Below are positions 16,666 to 16,974 of a stretch of 16,974 nucleotides of DNA, in pieces. The first letter of the stretch is position 1. Every line of letters starts with the position of its first letter. Position numbers and translations under genes: made by a program. A model generated the notes under the pieces. It was not told where the DNA came from, made no database searches, and worked only from the letters and a program-made list of their open reading frames with translations. The DNA is from Pleurotus ostreatus/Saccharomyces cerevisiae fusant (taxonomy: Eukaryota > Opisthokonta): NCBI GenBank assembly GCA_024196135.1, contig JAMQCK010000729.1, positions 1 through 16,974 of the forward strand, read 5' to 3'.

Positions 16666-16974
16666 ATGATCCTCACCATCGCGCAGGATGCGCTTGTCTC
16701 CTGTACTTTCTCTATGAGCGCCTTAAGCGCACGTCGAGCAAGTTTCCGCTGCCACCTGGACCTCCCGCCGATCCTATCATTGGCCACATCCGAATCGCGC
16801 CACAACAGGCGGCTGAACGCACCTACTTCCGCTGGAGCAAGGAATACCGTGCGTTGTTGCCCAGTTCTTGCCACACTCAGCGTTGCCGTCATGAACCTCA
16901 CACTACACCCCTCAGATTCCGACCTCATCCACCTCAACGTCCTCGGCCAGCCCATCATCGTCATCCACAGCGTC
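16666..16974 (+). CDS. Cytochrome P450, N-terminal part (runs off the window)
   Basis: The frame from 16687 encodes LYFLYERLKR, the proline-rich hinge FPLPPGPPADPIIGH and a W-S-K-E-Y segment. After a 67-nt intron (16849-16915, GTGCGT...CAG) it continues HSDLIHLNVLGQPIIVIHSV. This is the standard beginning of a microsomal fungal P450: membrane anchor, hinge, then the first beta strands. The heme-binding part lies beyond the window. P450s insert oxygen into lipids, secondary metabolites or xenobiotics at the ER membrane; the substrate cannot be told from this end. The start is unresolved. The well-placed ATG at 16666 (ACC before it) would give about 30 residues before the hinge, the expected anchor length, but it is one base out of frame with the hinge. 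Either a one-base lesion or error lies between about 16690 and 16705, or an upstream exon was missed. Confidence 0.8.
   Translation, partial: MILTIAQDALVSCTFSMSALSARRASFRCHLDLPPILSLATSESRHNRRLNAPTSAGARNTVRCCPVLATLSVAVMNLTLHPSDSDLIHLNVLGQPIIVIHSV

Noticed and set aside
16509..16964. 151-codon minus frame opposite the P450
   Set aside because: The plus strand carries clear P450 sequence with a hinge and intron; the minus frame is its shadow.
1..16974. CRISPR arrays, bacterial operons, rRNA or tRNA genes
   Set aside because: None seen; spliced genes point to a fungal nuclear genome and no cloverleaf-like or rRNA sequence was recognised.

Overview
The window looks like nuclear DNA of a basidiomycete fungus, most likely an Agaricomycete. 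It is GC-rich, and the genes are broken by many short GT-AG introns (mostly 47-140 nt, often with CTAAC or CTGAC-like branch sites). It also carries a Plavaka-type transposase together with a DUF6532-like gene, two families I know mainly from Agaricomycetes. All gene models below were spliced by eye: reading frames join in phase, but nothing was checked against transcripts or databases.

Layout: (1) 257-2003 (+) is a nuclear-regulator-like protein with an N-terminal coiled coil, Pro/Ser-rich repeats and an atypical GATA-like zinc finger. (2) 2795-4119 (-) is a 302-residue class I SAM-dependent methyltransferase of the Tmt1 (trans-aconitate methyltransferase)-like fungal family. (3) 4332-6424 (+) is a 557-residue secreted or membrane-targeted FAD-dependent oxidoreductase of the DAO family, containing a 15-nt microexon. 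Genes 2 and 3 are divergent and share a ~212-bp promoter region. (4) 7014-7158 and 14323-14758 (+) are the two halves of one small Thr-rich secreted protein gene. (5) Between them, inside its first intron, sits a ~7-kb DNA transposon (about 7209-14180). It has ~25-bp terminal inverted repeats and subterminal GGTTGA repeats, an apparently intact 1075-residue Plavaka (CACTA-like) transposase on + and a 657-residue DUF6532-like protein on -. (6) 14975-15607 (-) is a Ser/Thr-rich, probably GPI-anchored surface protein convergent with gene 4. (7) From about 16666 to the window end (+) is the N-terminus of a cytochrome P450.

The central observation is the complete-looking two-gene transposon sitting in an intron. 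The host exons on either side still join in phase, so the insertion site and the pre-insertion gene can be read directly. The two element genes are transcribed divergently from a shared ~550-bp centre. Two genes at the right side (the GPI-type protein and the P450) each have an apparent one-base frame problem in the N-terminal targeting sequence. These may be real lesions or sequence errors.
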